Shown piece by piece: positions 29,763 to 30,701 of a stretch of 30,701 bases of DNA (within the stretch, counting starts at the first letter, position 1; every line of letters starts with the position of its first letter). Under the pieces are notes generated by a model. It had not been told where the DNA came from, did not search any database, and saw only the letters and a list, made by a program, of their open reading frames with translations. A program made the position numbers and the translations under genes. This DNA is from Bacillus sp. JCM 19058. Lineage in GTDB: Bacteria; Bacillota; Bacilli; Bacillales_H; Bacillaceae_D. The stretch lies in NCBI GenBank assembly GCA_001310555.1, contig BAXO01000067.1:1-30701 (forward strand), in the 5' to 3' direction.

Positions 29763-30167
29763 TTATTTAGTACGCAACCAGTAAAAAAAACATCGACAAC
29801 GGCCACCACAATACACCGAACATTGGATATACAAACCATATCGTTTGCGGTGAGTAATATAGGTTGATGAACACACACAATGCAATAATGAGTCCACTTC
29901 CCCATAGCGAAAAACCAAGATTCAATTTAGAATTATTCTTCTTTTTTTTGTGGCTGCCTAACGTCCAGTTCTTTTTTTTATTTCCCCAATGTCGCCAAAT
30001 TCTACGATTGCTTTATTAATCGCGTCTTCCTCTTCCTTACCTTGCTTCATTAAGTCGAATACTTTTTCCTCAAGGTTTTCCGTAATTTCTTGTTTGATGA
30101 TCTCCTTCTTCTCGCTCCCCGGAACATCCTTGAATAAATCATCGACGTGTTTTTTGATTTTTTTCAA
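29763..30167 (-). CDS. HAAS-type N-terminal domain fused to one two-helix membrane module
   Basis: About 133 residues after repair. The start is TTG 30167, placed directly after the padR stop, with GGAGGG upstream. Residues 1-68 (KKHVDDLFKDVPGSEKKEII, VFDLMKQGKEEEDAINKAIV, EFGDIGEIKKEL) match the HAAS/permease-prefix type domain that commonly accompanies PadR regulators. A linker (DVRQPQKKKNNSK) leads to a single copy of the module LNLGFSLWGSGLIIALCVFI, NLYYSPQTIW, FVYPMFGVLWWPLSMFFYWL. Three 8-base runs (29783-29790, 29942-29949, 29972-29979) should each be 7. As read, the frame ends early after EIKKRTGR. Confidence 0.7.
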
Positions 30168-30497
30168 TTACAATCCCTCCATAAACAAATCAATAATCTC
30201 TTTTGTTTCTTCCCACTCTTGGACCATTTCTTTCAAGTAAGCTTTTCCTAACGTCGTGATTCGATAATACTTGCGTTTTCCACCGTGGGTTATATCTCCA
30301 TAATAGGAATCAATGAGCTCTTTCCTTTCCATCCTTTGAAAAACAGCGTACAATGTAGCTTCTTTAATTTGAAAGCGGTCCTTCGTTCGATCGCTGACTT
30401 CTTTTGAAATTTCATAACCGTAACGATCTTTTTCTAAAATTAAGCGCAATATGATCGGCTCTAAATGCCCTCGAATAATATCACTTCTGATTGTTAT
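30168..30497 (-). CDS. PadR-family transcriptional regulator, apparent ATA start
   Basis: About 109 residues, the usual size of short PadR proteins. Corrected N-terminus xTIRSDIIRGHLEPIILRLI, then LEKDRYGYEISKEVSD, LYAVFQRMERKELIDSYY, GGKRKYYRITTLGKAYL and a helical dimer tail. The conserved N-terminus is in frame only if translation begins at ATA (30497-30495), just after GGGAGGG. An in-frame TTG at 30449 would cut off the first helix and has no ribosome site. A G-to-A reading error in an ATG is the simplest explanation. The stop lies next to the start of the HAAS gene, so they form an operon. Confidence 0.8.
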   Translation of the reverse strand: MTIRSDIIRGHLEPIILRLILEKDRYGYEISKEVSDRTKDRFQIKEATLYAVFQRMERKELIDSYYGDITHGGKRKYYRITTLGKAYLKEMVQEWEETKEIIDLFMEGL

Positions 30498-30523
30498 GGC
30501 CCTCCCTATTCACTATTCTATCT

Positions 30524-30561
30524 GATAGAGTAATCTTAACGCATATTACTCTATCTGTCAA
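30524..30561 (-). promoter_or_regulatory. PadR promoter flanked by perfect inverted operator
   Basis: On the minus strand, TTGACA (30561-30556), a 17-base spacer and TAAGAT (30538-30533) form a near-consensus sigma-A promoter. The inverted repeat GATAGAGTAAT (30524-30534) and ATTACTCTATC (30545-30555), exact over 11 bp with a 10-base spacer, covers the promoter. This strongly suggests autoregulation by the PadR protein encoded downstream. The remaining bases to 30701 contain no gene. Confidence 0.85.
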
Positions 30562-30701
30562 AGTAAAAATTTAAAATGGTTGATCGTCCCCCTAGTGAAC
30601 GAAAAAAAAGAGAGGATGAAGAAGAGGCTTCGACTGTTTGTTGAACGAAAATAAAGTTGCTCAGTTACGTTTACTGTCCAAAGTTTACGATAAAAAAAAA
30701 T

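Noticed and set aside
1..30701. CRISPR array, tRNA or rRNA genes
   Set aside because: I see no regularly spaced repeats with unique spacers, no tRNA cloverleaf ending in the TTCGA/CCA pattern and no rRNA motif.

Overview
The window looks like chromosomal DNA of a low-to-moderate GC endospore-forming Bacillaceae. The backbone has the gene content and order I know from Bacillus subtilis around secA-prfB-(YitT gene)-cccB-ftsEX-ctpB-minJ-uvrBA-yvlBCD-hprK, almost all on the minus strand. Corrected protein lengths agree with the B. subtilis proteins as I remember them: UvrA 957, FtsE 228, MinJ about 395, SecA about 840 and UvrB about 660 residues. I cannot name the species.

Layout from left to right. 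Bases 1-179 hold the start of hprK, cut by the window edge. Bases 180-7150 are an accessory block between hprK and yvlD: an ArsR regulator with a VOC-fold protein, a small membrane protein, a MerR regulator divergent from an MFS transporter, repeat and element debris, a GC-richer membrane protein that looks foreign, and a second small membrane protein. Bases 7158-8864 are yvlD, yvlC and yvlB (envelope-stress-like genes). Bases 9208-14180 are uvrA and uvrB with a LexA-like box. Bases 14426-20816 are the cell-envelope and division cluster minJ, ctpB, an EnvC-like M23 protein, ftsX and ftsE. Bases 21407-26765 are cccB, a YitT-family gene, prfB with its programmed frameshift, and secA. From 27174 to the end lie a DUF1906-like protein, a membrane fatty-acid desaturase, and a PadR-controlled operon encoding a HAAS-type protein with one two-helix membrane module, followed by a protein made of four copies of the same module.

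The dominant feature of the raw sequence is frame breakage. I find about 35 places where a gene is out of frame by one or two bases. About 28 are in A/T runs that read 7-8 long where protein logic wants 6-7. The rest are one base short in runs of 1-4. Essential genes (secA, ftsE) are hit as hard as accessory ones, so I treat this as sequence or assembly error, with transcriptional slippage as the minor alternative. Coordinates below span the whole gene through the breaks. Only prfB has a frameshift that is clearly biological.

The most novel-looking item is the PadR operon at the right end: a clean promoter between perfect 11-bp inverted operator arms, and a membrane module present once in one protein and four times in the next. 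The ArsR gene also looks leaderless, with its start codon at the predicted transcription start.
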